Positions 52,154 through 60,796 of a stretch of 64,000 nt of DNA are shown one piece after another; the first letter of the stretch is position 1; the number at the start of each line of letters is the position of its first letter. The stretch comes from Natrinema versiforme. GTDB lineage: Archaea > Halobacteriota > Halobacteria > Halobacteriales > Natrialbaceae. Both the position numbers and the translations under genes were made by a program. Where the stretch lies: positions 1,302,001 to 1,366,000 of the forward strand of contig NZ_CP040330.1 of NCBI RefSeq assembly GCF_005576615.1. The letters are read 5' to 3'. Below the pieces are notes generated by a model. The model saw only the letters and a program-made list of their open reading frames with translations. It searched no databases and was not told the origin of the DNA.

Positions 52154-53797
52154 ATGACCGAGTCGGAAGTGGAAACGACTGACGGGACGGAATCGACCGA
52201 AGCGGTGGGGCGGGGGGCTGCCGGTCTCTCGGAGACGGGGAGCGATCTCGCCGTCCACCTCGACGGCATCACCAAGCGATTCCCAGGTGTCGTGGCGAAC
52301 GACGACGTTGATCTCCGCGTCGAACGGGGAACCGTCCACGCCCTGCTCGGCGAGAACGGGGCCGGCAAGACGACGCTGATGAACGTCCTCTACGGACTCT
52401 ACGAGCCCGAGGAGGGACGGGTTGTCGTCGACGGCGAGGAGCGGACGTTCGACTCGCCCCGGGAGGCCATCGACGCCGGCATCGGGATGATCCACCAGCA
52501 CTTCATGCTGGTCGATCCCATGACGATCGCCGAGAACATCGCCTTAGGGAACGAACCCACGAAGTGGTTCGGGATGGCGATCGATCGCGACCGCATCCGC
52601 CGCGAGATTCGCGACCTCTGTGACCGATACGGCTTCGAGGTCGATCCGGACGCCGCCGTCGAAGACGTAAGCGTCGGCGTCCAGCAACGCGTCGAGATCC
52701 TCAAGGCGCTGTTTCGCGGTGCGGACGTCCTCATTCTCGATGAGCCGACCGCCGTTCTCACACCCCAAGAGGTCGAAGCCCTCTACGACGTCCTCGAGGA
52801 ACTTACCGCCCAGGGGAAGACGATCATCTTCATCACGCACAAACTCGAGGAGGCGACCCACGCCGCCGACGCGATCACCGTCCTCCGGGACGGGAAGTCC
52901 GTCGGAACGGTCGACCCCGGGCGGACGAATCGGGAAGACCTGGCCGAGCGCATGGTGGGCCGTGAAGTCATCCTCGAGGCGGAGTCGGAGCCGGTCGAGA
53001 CGGGTGATGCCGTCCTCTCGACGCGAGACGTTACCGTCGAGGACGCCCGCGGCGTCGAGGCGGTCTCCGGGATCGACCTCGACGTGCACGCGGGCGAAAT
53101 CCTCGGTATCGCCGGCGTCGACGGCAACGGACAGGCCGAACTGGTCGAAGCGATTACCGGCCTCAGGACCCCCGACGAGGGGACGATCACCTACGAGGGG
53201 ACGGACATCACGGCGTGGTCCCGCCGCCAGCGAATCGGGAACGGGATGGCCTACATCCCGGAGGATCGTCAGGAACGCGGGCTCGTGATGCCGTTCAACC
53301 TCGTCGAAAACGGCCTCCTCGGGAGCCAGCGATCGCCGCAGTTCGCCGCCGGCGGCCGCATCGACTGGGACGGCGTCCGCGACCACACCGAAGACATCAT
53401 CGAGACCTACGACGTCCGACCGCCGGACGCCGACGCGGAGGCGCATTCGTTCTCCGGTGGCAACCAGCAGAAGTTCATCGTCGGCCGCGAGTTCGAACGC
53501 GACCCCTCGCTCGTCGTCGCGACCCATCCGACCCGCGGCGTCGACATCGGGTCGACCGAGTTCATCCACGACCGCCTGCTCGAGCTTCGCCGGGAGGGGG
53601 TCGCGGTCCTCCTCGTCTCTTCGAATCTCGACGAGGTCCGGTCGCTGTCGGACCGGTTGGCGGTCATCTACGAGGGAGAGTTCATCGACGTCACCGACCC
53701 CGACGACGTCACCGAAGAGGACCTCGGGCTCCGCATGGCCGGCCAACGGCCGGACGAGGAGTTCAACGGCGGTTCCGACCCGGGTGAGTCACAGTGA
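52154..53797 (+). CDS. Nucleoside importer ATPase with two ABC domains
   Basis: A 547-residue protein. The first ABC domain has Walker A GENGAGKTTL, signature-like VSVGVQQRVEIL and Walker B LILDEPTAV. The second has the degenerate P-loop GVDGNGQAEL and signature SGGNQQKFIVG, as in RbsA/NupA-type ATPases, where only one site is catalytic. It starts four bases after the lipoprotein gene and overlaps the first permease gene by four bases (GTGA). Confidence 0.9.
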   Translation: MTESEVETTDGTESTEAVGRGAAGLSETGSDLAVHLDGITKRFPGVVANDDVDLRVERGTVHALLGENGAGKTTLMNVLYGLYEPEEGRVVVDGEERTFDSPREAIDAGIGMIHQHFMLVDPMTIAENIALGNEPTKWFGMAIDRDRIRREIRDLCDRYGFEVDPDAAVEDVSVGVQQRVEILKALFRGADVLILDEPTAVLTPQEVEALYDVLEELTAQGKTIIFITHKLEEATHAADAITVLRDGKSVGTVDPGRTNREDLAERMVGREVILEAESEPVETGDAVLSTRDVTVEDARGVEAVSGIDLDVHAGEILGIAGVDGNGQAELVEAITGLRTPDEGTITYEGTDITAWSRRQRIGNGMAYIPEDRQERGLVMPFNLVENGLLGSQRSPQFAAGGRIDWDGVRDHTEDIIETYDVRPPDADAEAHSFSGGNQQKFIVGREFERDPSLVVATHPTRGVDIGSTEFIHDRLLELRREGVAVLLVSSNLDEVRSLSDRLAVIYEGEFIDVTDPDDVTEEDLGLRMAGQRPDEEFNGGSDPGESQ

Positions 53798-55041
53798 GGG
53801 ACCGATTCGAGTCGGTCCTCGAGCGCCTCGCTCGACTGTCGGTCCTCGACCGGATCGTCATCAGCGTCGCGGCGCTGTTGGCCGCCGTCCTCATCGGCGG
53901 TATCCTCGTCTTCGTCTCCGGAGCGTTCGCCTCCTGTCGGACCGGCCTCCAGCTGGGCGGGACGACGTTCTGTTACAACCCGATGCAGGTTTACTACGAA
54001 CTGTTCTTCGGGGCGCTAGGCCACCCGCTCGAGGGCGGCTGGTCGCTGACTAATTACCGCCTCGCGACGACGCTCCAGTGGACGACGCTGCTGATCTTCG
54101 CGGGGCTGTCGGTCGCAGTCGCGTTCCGCGCCGGGTTGCTCAATATCGGGACGCAGGGACAGTTGGTCGTCGGTGGCCTCGCGACGGCCGTGACCGTCGT
54201 CTACGCGGCGTCGGTCGTTCCCGGCGGATTCGTCGGGACCGTCGTCCTCATCCCGCTCGGCGTCCTCGCGGGCGCGGTCGGCGGCGGGCTCTACGGCGCG
54301 ATTCCGGGCGTGCTCAAGGCCTACGCTGACGCCAACGAAGTCATTACGACGATCATGCTCAATATTATCGCTGCCGGCATCACGTCGACGCTGCTCTCCT
54401 GGCAGTTTCAGGACCCCGATAGTAGCAATCCGGAGACGAGACCGATCCCTCAGTACGCCGAGATACCGAGCATCCCCCAGATCGGGTTCGAGGAGGTAAA
54501 CTTCTCGCTGCTCGCACTCGCGTTCGCCGTCGCGCTCATGATCGGTATTGCGTGGCTGCTCACTCGGACGTCGTTCGGCTACGAGCTCTGGACGAGCGGC
54601 GAGCAGCCGAGCGCGGCCGCCTACGGCGGCGTCGACGAGAAGCGGATGACCGTCGCCAGCATGACCCTCTCGGGTGCGCTCGGCGGGATCGGCGGTGCCT
54701 TCTGGGTACTGATGGTCCACGGCCAGTGGCTCGAGAACGTGCCGTCGCTCGGCTTCGACGGCATTGCCGTCTCGGTGCTGGCCGGCAACAGCCCGATCGG
54801 CGTCGGCGCGGCGGCGTTTCTGTTCGGCATCTTCGAGAGCGGCTCGCAATCGATCGGTACCGCCACGAGCGTTCCCAAGGAACTGGTCGGCGTCCTGACC
54901 GGGCTCATCATCCTCTTCGTCGCGATGCCGGAGTTCTTCCGGCTGATCGGCCGACGATACGTCGATTTCGGAACGACGGAGCCGGTCAGGCCCGACGGCG
55001 GTGACTCGGCGGCCGACGATGGGGGTGATGGCGATGCGTAA
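53794..55041 (+). CDS. Nucleoside importer permease, subunit 1
   Basis: A 415-residue protein with about ten membrane helices. FRAGLLNIGTQGQLVVGGLA, then VITTIMLNIIAAGITSTLL and the EKRMTVASMTLSGALGGIGG coupling helix match the BPD_transp_2 family (YufP/NupP). The C-terminus is acidic and rich in glycine. It starts with GTG inside the end of the ATPase gene. Confidence 0.88.
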   Translation: MRDRFESVLERLARLSVLDRIVISVAALLAAVLIGGILVFVSGAFASCRTGLQLGGTTFCYNPMQVYYELFFGALGHPLEGGWSLTNYRLATTLQWTTLLIFAGLSVAVAFRAGLLNIGTQGQLVVGGLATAVTVVYAASVVPGGFVGTVVLIPLGVLAGAVGGGLYGAIPGVLKAYADANEVITTIMLNIIAAGITSTLLSWQFQDPDSSNPETRPIPQYAEIPSIPQIGFEEVNFSLLALAFAVALMIGIAWLLTRTSFGYELWTSGEQPSAAAYGGVDEKRMTVASMTLSGALGGIGGAFWVLMVHGQWLENVPSLGFDGIAVSVLAGNSPIGVGAAAFLFGIFESGSQSIGTATSVPKELVGVLTGLIILFVAMPEFFRLIGRRYVDFGTTEPVRPDGGDSAADDGGDGDA

Positions 55042-56080
55042 CCCGCTGGACCGAACACGCGAACTCCTCGCTCGGCGGCCGCTCGCGACGGCTTTCGGTG
55101 CCGTCGCCGTCTTACTGCTCGGTCTCTGGCTGACGCCGGCGAGCTGGCAGACGTCGACGCTCCAACTCGCCGTTCCGATCGCCCTCGCGGCGATCGGCGG
55201 TATCTTCGCCGAGAAGAGCGGCGTCATCAACATCGGCATCGAGGGCCTGCTGATCGTCTCGGCGTTCTCCTCGATCATCGTCGTCGACTGGCTCGGCGAC
55301 GCGGGCACGACGTTCGGCCTGACGAATCTGTGGTGGGGACTGCTGGCCGGCGTCCTCGTCAGCGTCCTCTTCGCACTCGTCTTCGCGATCGTCTGTCTCG
55401 AGTTCGAGGCGGACCAGATCATCGCCGGGCTGGCGGTCTGGCTTATCTCGCTCGGGCTGGCGCCGTTCGCCTCGCAGATCCTCTTCGGGAGCCCGAACAC
55501 CGCGAGTATCACTCGGTTCGGGAAGGTGACCCTCCCGGTGCTGTCGGAGATTCCGCTCGTCGGCTACCTGCTGTTCGACACCGAACCGCAGGTGTACATC
55601 ATGCTCGTCGCTGCCGTCGCGGGCTGGTATCTCCTCTCCCGCACGAACTTCGGGCGGTGGGTGGTCGCGAGCGGCGAGAATCCCAAGGCGCTGGATACGG
55701 CCGGTATCGACGTCCACAGGGTCCGCTACGCCGCGGTACTCCTCTCGGGCGTCTTCGCCGGACTCGGCGGCGCGGGCTTCGCCCTCGGGACGCTCGGCAC
55801 GTTCACCGGTGCCGGCGACACCGCGATCAACGGCCGCGGGTTCATCGCGATCGCGACCTACCTGCTCGCGAACTACCACCCGATCGGTGCCCTCGTCGGG
55901 TCGTTCCTCTTCGCGGGGCTCAATTCGATGCAGGACATGCTTCAGACGGCGGGCTACTCCGTTCCGACGGAACTCATTCGGACGATCCCGCACATGACGG
56001 TCATCGTCGTCCTCGTGCTCGTCGGCCGCACCCGCCTACCGGATGCCGCCGGCGACCACTACGAGTCCGGCGAGGACTGA
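55028..56080 (+). CDS. Nucleoside importer permease, subunit 2
   Basis: A 350-residue protein with about nine membrane helices. AIGGIFAEKSGVINIGIEGL is the signature of the YufQ/NupQ type, and NPKALDTAGIDVHRVRYAAV the ATPase-coupling segment. It overlaps subunit 1 by 14 bases if ATG 55028 is used; ATG 55034 and 55019 are also in frame. It completes a four-gene ABC nucleoside importer. Confidence 0.88.
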   Translation: MAMRNPLDRTRELLARRPLATAFGAVAVLLLGLWLTPASWQTSTLQLAVPIALAAIGGIFAEKSGVINIGIEGLLIVSAFSSIIVVDWLGDAGTTFGLTNLWWGLLAGVLVSVLFALVFAIVCLEFEADQIIAGLAVWLISLGLAPFASQILFGSPNTASITRFGKVTLPVLSEIPLVGYLLFDTEPQVYIMLVAAVAGWYLLSRTNFGRWVVASGENPKALDTAGIDVHRVRYAAVLLSGVFAGLGGAGFALGTLGTFTGAGDTAINGRGFIAIATYLLANYHPIGALVGSFLFAGLNSMQDMLQTAGYSVPTELIRTIPHMTVIVVLVLVGRTRLPDAAGDHYESGED

Positions 56081-56155
56081 CCGCCGCCGGCCACGGCGGC
56101 CGTCGAAACCGCACCGGTCGATGCCTTCTTACACCCGCTCGAGCTATCACCCGTC

Positions 56156-56554
56156 GTGACTGCACACGATCTCATCGACGCCGCTCGTGACGTTCAGGGA
56201 CGAGCTCACGTTCCCTATTCCGAGTACCCGGTCGGTGCCGCCCTCGAGACCGACGACGGCGAGGTCTTCGTCGGCTGTAACCTCGAGAATGCGAACTTCA
56301 GCAACAGCCTCCACGCCGAGGAGGTCGCGGTCGCCGAGGCGGTCAAGAACGGCCACCGCGAGTTCTCGCAGCTCGCGGTCAGCTCCGGCCGCCGGGACGC
56401 CGTCACGCCCTGCGGGATGTGTCGCCAGACCCTCGCGGAGTTCTGCGACGACGACCTCGTCGTGCTCTGTGATGAAGGAGATGACGGCGCCCCGACCGAG
56501 TACACGCTCGGCGAACTGTTGCCGAACACGATCACGCAGGAAACGCTCGAGTGA
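56156..56554 (+). CDS. cdd: Cytidine deaminase
   Basis: A 132-residue zinc deaminase with HAEEVA (zinc His and catalytic Glu) and PCGMCRQ (zinc Cys pair). VPYSEYPVGAALE and GCNLENANFSNSLHAEE complete the Cdd pattern. It turns cytidine or deoxycytidine into uridine or deoxyuridine, which fits the importer upstream and the uridine phosphorylase downstream. The start is GTG 56156, 75 bases after the permease gene. Confidence 0.92.
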   Translation: MTAHDLIDAARDVQGRAHVPYSEYPVGAALETDDGEVFVGCNLENANFSNSLHAEEVAVAEAVKNGHREFSQLAVSSGRRDAVTPCGMCRQTLAEFCDDDLVVLCDEGDDGAPTEYTLGELLPNTITQETLE

Positions 56555-56560
56555 CATCCT

Positions 56561-56586
56561 CCCCGTCCTAATGGGCGGGGCTTTTT
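56561..56586 (+). terminator. Hairpin plus T-run after cdd
   Basis: CCCCGTCC (56561-56568) and GGGCGGGG (56573-56580) form an 8-bp stem with one G-T pair and a TAAT loop, followed by TTTTT. It starts seven bases after the cdd stop and probably ends the importer-cdd unit. The flanking GTGACATCCT is also typical of IS200/IS605 ends, so a domesticated transposon hairpin is possible. Confidence 0.6.
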
Positions 56587-56659
56587 CCTCGCACTTCCGT
56601 AACGGGGCGGCGGTTCCGGACCGATTCGTATTCCGCAGGGCCCCACGACCGCGCTCACG

Positions 56660-57094
56660 CTACGATGTCGTCTCCTCGAGGTACTCCCTGAGAATCGTCC
56701 GGTGACACCGCTTTTTCTCGGTGTTCTCGAAACAGACCAGTGCCAGCGATTCGCCGGCGGCCAGCCGATCGGCAAGCGTCGCGATCGCGTCCCGCGCCTC
56801 GCTCGAGTCCTCGAGATACGCCCGGTACGCGTCCTCGAATCCGACCCGATCCCACGCGGCATTGTGTGCGCCCTCCTCGCAGAGTCCCTGCATCTTCATC
56901 TCCTCTTCGGCGTCGCGCATCTCCTCGAGCAGGTCGGCCGGCGGGCCGAGTTCGGGCCGGTTCTCGTCGACGGCCGAGTGAAACCACGAGGTCGGCTGGC
57001 GGACGACGCCGACGCGCGTCGCGTCCGCCGGCAACTCGACGAGATCGTGCTGGATCGCCGCGACGTAGGTGTCCGCGAGCGTCCCGCGTTCCAT
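56660..57094 (-). CDS. DUF488-family protein
   Basis: A 144-residue protein with LALVCFENTEKKRCHRTILR, the ending that marks DUF488 (a conserved C-x-H-R near the C-terminus). The family has no established function. It is transcribed away from the uridine phosphorylase gene, sharing the same TATA element. MERGTLADTYVAAIQHD at 57094 is chosen since the TATA element stands about 27 bases before it; ATG 57106 is in frame. Confidence 0.8.
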   Translation of the reverse strand: MERGTLADTYVAAIQHDLVELPADATRVGVVRQPTSWFHSAVDENRPELGPPADLLEEMRDAEEEMKMQGLCEEGAHNAAWDRVGFEDAYRAYLEDSSEARDAIATLADRLAAGESLALVCFENTEKKRCHRTILREYLEETTS

Positions 57095-57117
57095 ATCAGG
57101 AGCCACGTGTGCCCCGC

Positions 57118-57127
57118 ATTTATATAC
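57118..57127. promoter_or_regulatory. Shared symmetric TATA element of a divergent promoter
   Basis: ATTTATATAC reads TATA-like on both strands. It is centred about 27-29 bases from the DUF488 start (minus) and about 32 from the uridine phosphorylase start (plus). Both distances suit leaderless transcripts, so a single element may serve both genes. Confidence 0.5.
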
Positions 57128-57154
57128 ACCGTCGGATCGAACCGCCGGTACTCA

Positions 57155-57976
57155 ATGGCTCGCGACAGCGAAGACCCGAACGCCGATGTCCAGTACCACC
57201 TCGAGGTCGGTCCCGAGGACGTAGCCGACACCGTGCTCCTCCCCGGCAATCCCGAGCGCCTCGAGAAGATCGTCGCATTCTGGGACGACCACGAGATCCG
57301 GGCTCACCACCGCGAGTACCGGACGGCGACGGGCACGTACGAGGAAACGCCGATCTCGGTCACGTCGACCGGAATCGGCAGCCCCTCCGCCGCGATCGCC
57401 GTCGAGGAACTGGCTCGAGTCGGCGTCGACACCTTCGTTCGGGTTGGCTCCTGCGGGGCGATCCAGCCCGAGATGGCTGTCGGTGATCTGGTGATCACCA
57501 CGGGGGCAGTCCGCCAAGAGGGAACCAGCGACGAGTACGTCCGACCGGACTACCCCGCCGCCGCCGATCACGAGGTCGTCTCCGCGCTGGTCGCCGCCGC
57601 CGAACGGCTCGGTTACGACTACCACACTGGCATCACGATGAGCGCGGACTCGTTCTACGCCGGGCAGGGCCGTCCCGGGTTCGAGGGCTTCGAAGCCGCC
57701 GGCGCGGACGACATGCTCGACGAACTCAGAGAAGCGAACGTCAAAAACATCGAAATGGAAGCAAGCGCCGTTCTGACGCTCGCGAACCTGTACGGACTCC
57801 GTGCCGGTGCGGTCTGTACCGTCTACGCCAACCGCGAAACCGGTGAGTTCAGGACCGAAGGCGAATCTCGCGCCGCGGAGACGGCGTCGCTCGCGACGCG
57901 GCTTTTGGCGAAAATGGACGCAGTCAAACGCGAGGCCGGCGTCGACCGCTGGCACGCCGGACTCTCGCTCGAGTAG
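57155..57976 (+). CDS. udp: Uridine phosphorylase/nucleoside phosphorylase
   Basis: A 273-residue PNP/UDP-family enzyme. VLLPGNPERLEKI is the phosphate-site start, VGSCGAIQPEMAVGDLVITT the central motif, NIEMEASAVLTLANLYGLRA the substrate site with Glu-Met-Glu. The EMEAS motif and overall length indicate uridine phosphorylase. It releases ribose-1-phosphate from uridine, completing the path from imported cytidine through Cdd. Confidence 0.88.
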   Translation: MARDSEDPNADVQYHLEVGPEDVADTVLLPGNPERLEKIVAFWDDHEIRAHHREYRTATGTYEETPISVTSTGIGSPSAAIAVEELARVGVDTFVRVGSCGAIQPEMAVGDLVITTGAVRQEGTSDEYVRPDYPAAADHEVVSALVAAAERLGYDYHTGITMSADSFYAGQGRPGFEGFEAAGADDMLDELREANVKNIEMEASAVLTLANLYGLRAGAVCTVYANRETGEFRTEGESRAAETASLATRLLAKMDAVKREAGVDRWHAGLSLE

Positions 57977-58041
57977 CGATAGCTGTCTTCCCGCTCGAGG
58001 AATCTACAGAATCACTGTGTCCCGTCAATTGACGCGTCCCG

Positions 58042-58809
58042 TCAGTCCCGCATCCGGACGATCCCGTTCTCGAAGACCTTCCGGTTCGGGACGATGTACT
58101 CCTCGGAGTCGTCCTCGATCTTGGTGACGAACAGGTCGACCTCCTGGACGATGCCCGTCTGATCGCCGATCCGGATCTCGTCGCCGATTCCGTAGGGCTG
58201 GTTGAGCAACAGATAGATCCCAGCCGCACTCGAGACGAGGAAGTCCTTGAACGCGACGGTGCCGACGATGACGATGCCGACGGCGTAGACCGTCAGCAGG
58301 ATCAGCAGGGCCAGCACGTGGACGCCGACCTGCCCGAGCGCGATGATGAAGGTGACGTACAGCACCGAGTACTTCACCAGTTTCGGGATGACCGACACCT
58401 CGGGGAGCTTGACGCCGCGCAGGTACTCGCTGACGATCAGCTCCGACTTGTCCGCGACGATGAATCCCAGAATGAGCACGAGAACGGCGATGAACAGCTG
58501 CGGGATGAACTCCGTGACGCGGAGCCAGAAGGCGTCCGTATCGAGCAACTGGGCGATGTGGATCGCGGTCAGGACCGCGATCCCGTAGATGAACCACGAA
58601 CTCAGGCGCGCGACAATCTCAACCGTCGAGGTGCCGATCGACTGGGCCGTCCGCTCGAACGGCGTCCCCTCGACGGCCTCGGGCACTCCCGAGGCCGAGA
58701 GCAGTTCCTCGTTGAGCCGCCCGACGAGGTAGCCGACGACGAACCCGAGCGCCAGTACCGCCGCCGCTATCACGGCCGGCTCGTTGAACAACGGCTGCCA
58801 CGCTACCAT
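58042..58809 (-). CDS. mscS: Small mechanosensitive-channel (MscS-like) protein
   Basis: A 255-residue protein with four to five membrane helices and the MscS beta domain: VGTVAFKDFLVSSAAGIYLL, LNQPYGIGDEIRIGDQTGIV, TKIEDDSEEYIVPNRKVFEN. It ends right after the beta domain and lacks the large C-terminal cage of bacterial MscS. It starts one base after the dacZ stop, so it is made with the cyclic-di-AMP synthase and probably takes part in osmotic control. Confidence 0.85.
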   Translation of the reverse strand: MVAWQPLFNEPAVIAAAVLALGFVVGYLVGRLNEELLSASGVPEAVEGTPFERTAQSIGTSTVEIVARLSSWFIYGIAVLTAIHIAQLLDTDAFWLRVTEFIPQLFIAVLVLILGFIVADKSELIVSEYLRGVKLPEVSVIPKLVKYSVLYVTFIIALGQVGVHVLALLILLTVYAVGIVIVGTVAFKDFLVSSAAGIYLLLNQPYGIGDEIRIGDQTGIVQEVDLFVTKIEDDSEEYIVPNRKVFENGIVRMRD

Positions 58810-58810
58810 A

Positions 58811-59623
58811 TCAGTACGCCTCCGGATCGACCTCCAAAATAAGTTCACCGGCCTTGAACGCCCGGACGAGCCCGTCGCTCTCGGAGAGCACGATCGAAAT
58901 GGCGTTCGTATCCCGGGTGATCGCACCGCCGGCCATGTGTCGCGCGCCGAGTCCCTTCGGCATGTCGACCCCCTCCGCCGACGGCTCGAGGTAGCGATAG
59001 GCCGAGACGATCTTCCCCGCATCGGAGATGATAAAGGCGCCGTCGAGCCGCGAGAACTCCTTTAGCATGACGTTGACGATCGGATCGCCGACGTGGACGT
59101 GGGACTTCTCGAAGGGGTTGTACGAGAGCGGGCGGGACTTGTTCATCACCTTCCCCGCGTCGCCGACGACGAACAGCGCGCCGACCGGCTTCCCCTTCTG
59201 GCCCTTCTGTCCCAGTTCGATCGCCAACTCGAGGACCGCCTTGACCACCTCCGGGTCCGCGCGGGATTTGACGAACAGGTCGTAGATCCCCGTCTGGGTC
59301 TCCGCATCCGCCCGGACCCGAGAGACCGTATCGATACTGTCGCTGAAGACGCTCGTCGCACAGGCGAGGTCGTCGCCGTCCTCGATCACGCCCTGCTCGA
59401 GTGCGCCCTCGAGACCGAACCGAATCCGATCGGTTATCTCCTCGAACTCGAGGGGGAGTTCGACGAACGTCTCCGCGCCGACGGCGTTTTCGGTGCCGAC
59501 GACGACCACGTCGAGATCCTCGACATCCGCGAACCGTTCGTAGTACGATCCGCTTGGCGAAAAGAGCACAACTGCATCGACACTCGCAAAGAGTTCCCCA
59601 AACACGTCGTCTAACCCGGCCAT
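58811..59623 (-). CDS. dacZ: Diadenylate cyclase DacZ
   Basis: A 270-residue protein. Residues 1-110 form an N-terminal domain with predicted Rossmann-like strands. The C-terminal DAC domain has LDGAFIISDAGKI (DGA motif) and GLGARHMAGGAITRDTNAIS (RHxxA motif), the ATP-binding catalytic pair. It condenses two ATP to cyclic di-AMP, essential in Haloferax volcanii. A CGCTTATTC element lies about 32 bases upstream. Directly followed by an MscS-like gene. Confidence 0.9.
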   Translation of the reverse strand: MAGLDDVFGELFASVDAVVLFSPSGSYYERFADVEDLDVVVVGTENAVGAETFVELPLEFEEITDRIRFGLEGALEQGVIEDGDDLACATSVFSDSIDTVSRVRADAETQTGIYDLFVKSRADPEVVKAVLELAIELGQKGQKGKPVGALFVVGDAGKVMNKSRPLSYNPFEKSHVHVGDPIVNVMLKEFSRLDGAFIISDAGKIVSAYRYLEPSAEGVDMPKGLGARHMAGGAITRDTNAISIVLSESDGLVRAFKAGELILEVDPEAY

Positions 59624-59916
59624 TGATGATACAACCCGGGCCTGCGCGAATAAGCGTTATGGAGTGTCTGACACGTGTCTGCCGATAATATCCGGTTCTA
59701 CCGGGCGTAATTAGTGTCAGTGACCATCGGCTGAGTCGGTCACAGCACGCGGCTCGAGTCGCCCGTGAACCCGTTCCCGGCTCTGTACCTTGTCTGTCTA
59801 TTTTTGCGGTCGCTCGAGGATGCGGTCAGTGTCAGATCCGAATTCAGATTGGATGAAGACGGGGCACTTGGGGCTGCTCGAGTGCTGTGACTACCGAATT
59901 CGAACCGGTCGGCGAG

Positions 59917-59948
59917 TGCTGTTGCTCGCGAGTTTGCTCGCGACAGCA
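59917..59948 (-). terminator. Hairpin at the 3' side of tRNA-Leu
   Basis: TCGCGAG and CTCGCGA form a 7-bp stem with loop TTTG, extended by TGCTG/CAGCA across a four-base bulge. It starts two bases after the tRNA 3' end on the minus strand and may act in termination or 3' processing. Confidence 0.45.
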
Positions 59949-59949
59949 A

Positions 59950-60034
59950 TGCGCGGGACCGGATTCGAACCGGCGGACCCCTACGGGACAGCGTCCTAAG
60001 CGCTGCGCCGTTGGCCTAGCTTGGCTACCCGCGC
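59950..60034 (-). tRNA. tRNA-Leu(UAG)
   Basis: 85 nucleotides with acceptor GCGCGGG/CCCGCGC and discriminator A. The D arm is GCCAAGC-AGG, and the anticodon stem CAGCG/CGCTG holds the loop CTTAGGA (anticodon TAG). A long variable arm, as in class II tRNAs, and a T arm with GGTTCGAATCC complete it. No intron in the anticodon loop and no encoded CCA. Confidence 0.92.
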
Positions 60035-60080
60035 TCGTCTCCCGATTTTCGCGAATCGAGTAAGTACCTGTCGGTCCGAG

Positions 60081-60254
60081 TTAGCTGTGTTTGACCGGCT
60101 CCTCCGGTGACCAATCCGGCGGGACGATAAACGTCACGTGTTCTGGGTCCCGAAGTTGGTGTAGCTCCGCGGCCTGTTCGGCCAGCGACCGCTCCCGGTA
60201 GGGCATCTCGAGCCCGCAGCCGGTACAGACGAGTTTGCAGGTTGGCTCTTTCAT
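60081..60254 (-). CDS. Small CxxC zinc-binding protein
   Basis: A 57-residue protein starting MKEPTCKLVCTGCGLEMPYR, with CTGC as one zinc knuckle and a third Cys upstream, then a helix (SLAEQAAELHQLRDPEHVTF). It resembles small haloarchaeal zinc-ribbon proteins annotated without function. It is convergent with the tRNA only by strand; there is a 47-base gap between them. Confidence 0.65.
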   Translation of the reverse strand: MKEPTCKLVCTGCGLEMPYRERSLAEQAAELHQLRDPEHVTFIVPPDWSPEEPVKHS

Positions 60255-60487
60255 AGAGGTCGGACCGCCGCCGCGACGGGTGCTATCCTCACCTTCGGCT
60301 GACGGCTGGTTTAGTAGTTGTCTCCTAGTGAAATCGACCGAGAACGGCCGTATTTCCGAGGTATTCGTATCTGAACGTTGCCGTCCGTAGTGAACCATTG
60401 GTGGACGACGCAGCCTCACGCTGGGCGACCGGCGTCGCCGAGGCCGCGGTCCGTACGTTTATGCCGGCCGCTCCGGTAGCCGTTCGT

Positions 60488-60796
60488 ATGCACAGCGCCC
60501 GGGATCGCGTCGAGTACGAACCGTGGCTCGAGGAACTCGAGACCGTCGCCGACCGACTGGAGCTCTCATCGGAAGCGCGGTCGTGTGCGGTCGATCTCTT
60601 CCTCGCCGACGTTCCTGCGGCCGATCGCTCGAAACAAGCGGTGTTGGCCGCCAGCCTCTATGCCGGCTCGCTCGTCGCCGGTGACGGCCGCACGCAGGGG
60701 GCGGTCGCCGAGGCCGCAGACGTCTCTCGGCTCTCGATCCAATCGCGCTGGAAGGACCTCCTCGAGTCGGCCGGACTCGAGCCGCCGCGGTGGTAA
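60488..60796 (+). CDS. Single-cyclin-box TFB-like protein
   Basis: A 102-residue protein. LEELETVADRLELSSEARSC, DRSKQAVLAASLYAGSLVAG and TQGAVAEAADVSRLSIQSRW are the helices of one TFIIB cyclin fold; the last segment matches the DNA-binding helix-turn-helix of TFB repeat 2. The zinc ribbon, B-reader and first cyclin repeat are missing. It may modulate promoter use by competing with TFB, or be a stand-alone regulator. ATG 60488 is chosen; ATG 60461 is possible. Confidence 0.72.
   Translation: MHSARDRVEYEPWLEELETVADRLELSSEARSCAVDLFLADVPAADRSKQAVLAASLYAGSLVAGDGRTQGAVAEAADVSRLSIQSRWKDLLESAGLEPPRW

Noticed and set aside
54016-55512. 498-codon minus-strand frame opposite the two permease genes
   Set aside because: Charged mirror frame spanning the junction of two clear membrane proteins.
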